From the NCBI GenBank assembly GCA_003427395.1, contig BFEA01000529.1, positions 391,668 to 434,028 on the forward strand: a stretch of 42,361 bases of DNA, in the 5' to 3' direction. Made by a program: the position numbers and the translations under genes. The stretch's first letter is position 1, and each line of letters starts with the position of its first letter. Positions 42,136-42,361 of this stretch are shown here, one piece after another. Source of the stretch: Chara braunii. Taxonomy: Eukaryota > Streptophyta > Charophyceae > Charales > Characeae. The notes under the pieces are model-generated. The model made no database searches and had not been told where the DNA came from. It saw only the letters and a list, made by a program, of their open reading frames with translations.

Positions 42136-42332
42136 CACTAGCACTGGAGGGACTGTACCTTTGGTGCGTGGGAAAATAGCGGGCCTCCGACCTTTTCGGG
42201 GGCCGAAGCGAAACGACGGCTGCCGATCAGATTTATCAATGGCAGCCGTCGTCGGGCCCTGCCTCAGAAACTTTAGGAGTTTGGGAAAACGTCCACTTTT
42301 CCCTATTTTCCCACGCGCCAAAGGTACTAGTG
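42136..42332. mobile_element. Foldback MITE with CACTA-like termini
   Basis: Outer ends CACTAG and CTAGTG. Inside them, 25-bp inverted repeats (42155-42179 and 42303-42327, one mismatch, starting GTACCTTTGGTGCGTGGG). Inside again, a 12-bp perfect stem ACGACGGCTGCC/GGCAGCCGTCGT (42213-42224 with 42241-42252). No transposase. CACTA termini suggest an En/Spm-like family, but no 3-bp target duplication is visible, so the outer limits are tentative. Confidence 0.65.
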
Positions 42333-42361
42333 GTTAAAAAAAGAAAGAAAAAAGAAAAAAA
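42333..42361. other. A-rich end of window
   Basis: A/G-rich tract, possibly the start of another poly(A) tail cut by the window edge. Confidence 0.5.

Overview
The window looks like repeat-dense nuclear DNA of a land-plant-lineage green alga. I saw no complete host gene. The evidence for a plant-type host is a Ty3/gypsy retrotransposon with a primer-binding site matching the 3' end of plant tRNA-Asp, LINEs of the plant kind (reverse transcriptase followed by a zf-RVT CX2C...HX4C motif), CACTA-like and foldback MITEs, and assembly gaps. The Gag style reminds me of proteins from the Chara braunii assembly; that is memory and was not checked.

Layout. 1-660: a duplicated segment carrying a 113-bp MITE in one copy only, then a LINE 3' tail with poly(A). 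661-3205: purine-rich DNA, then a decayed LINE reverse-transcriptase fragment. 3206-3860: tRNA-like (SINE-type) sequence and short tandem repeats. 4345-4699: a short relative of the start of element H. 4700-about 10230: H-left, the first of three copies of a long, apparently non-coding, hairpin-rich element that I call H.

10550-29043 is a Ty3/gypsy element (called G). Its 5' LTR is split into 10550-11533 and 19359-19865 by a 7.8-kb insertion of H in minus orientation (11534-19358). The insertion starts TGTCG, ends CGACA and is flanked by a 4-bp duplication (ACGT). G continues with a tRNA-Asp PBS, gag-protease, a perfect -1 frameshift heptamer (TTTTTTA), pol (RT, RNase H, integrase), a second gag-like fragment and a 3' LTR (27563-29043). 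Four in-frame stops and two frameshifts make G inactive.

29044-35392 holds the third H copy, which ends in the same LTR-like sequence as the nested copy. 35440-41032 is a LINE cluster: a zf-RVT fragment, a minus-strand LINE that has ORF1 and endonuclease but no reverse transcriptase, and a plus-strand LINE 3' half. 41033-42361 holds an unexplained basic ORF, two opposed LINE tails and a foldback MITE.

The most unusual content is H. Its three copies share (i) an array of up to ten hairpins with a conserved TAAGAT apical loop and stems that change in sequence while staying paired, (ii) an alternating tandem repeat with a period of about 123 bp, each unit with a small hairpin, (iii) near-perfect palindromes near the 3' side, and (iv) in two copies, another hairpin family with loop CTTGAYRR. 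H has TG...CA ends, a target duplication and about 1 kb of 3' homology to the LTR of G, but no gag, pol or PBS. It could be a giant solo LTR or a structured-RNA non-autonomous partner of G.
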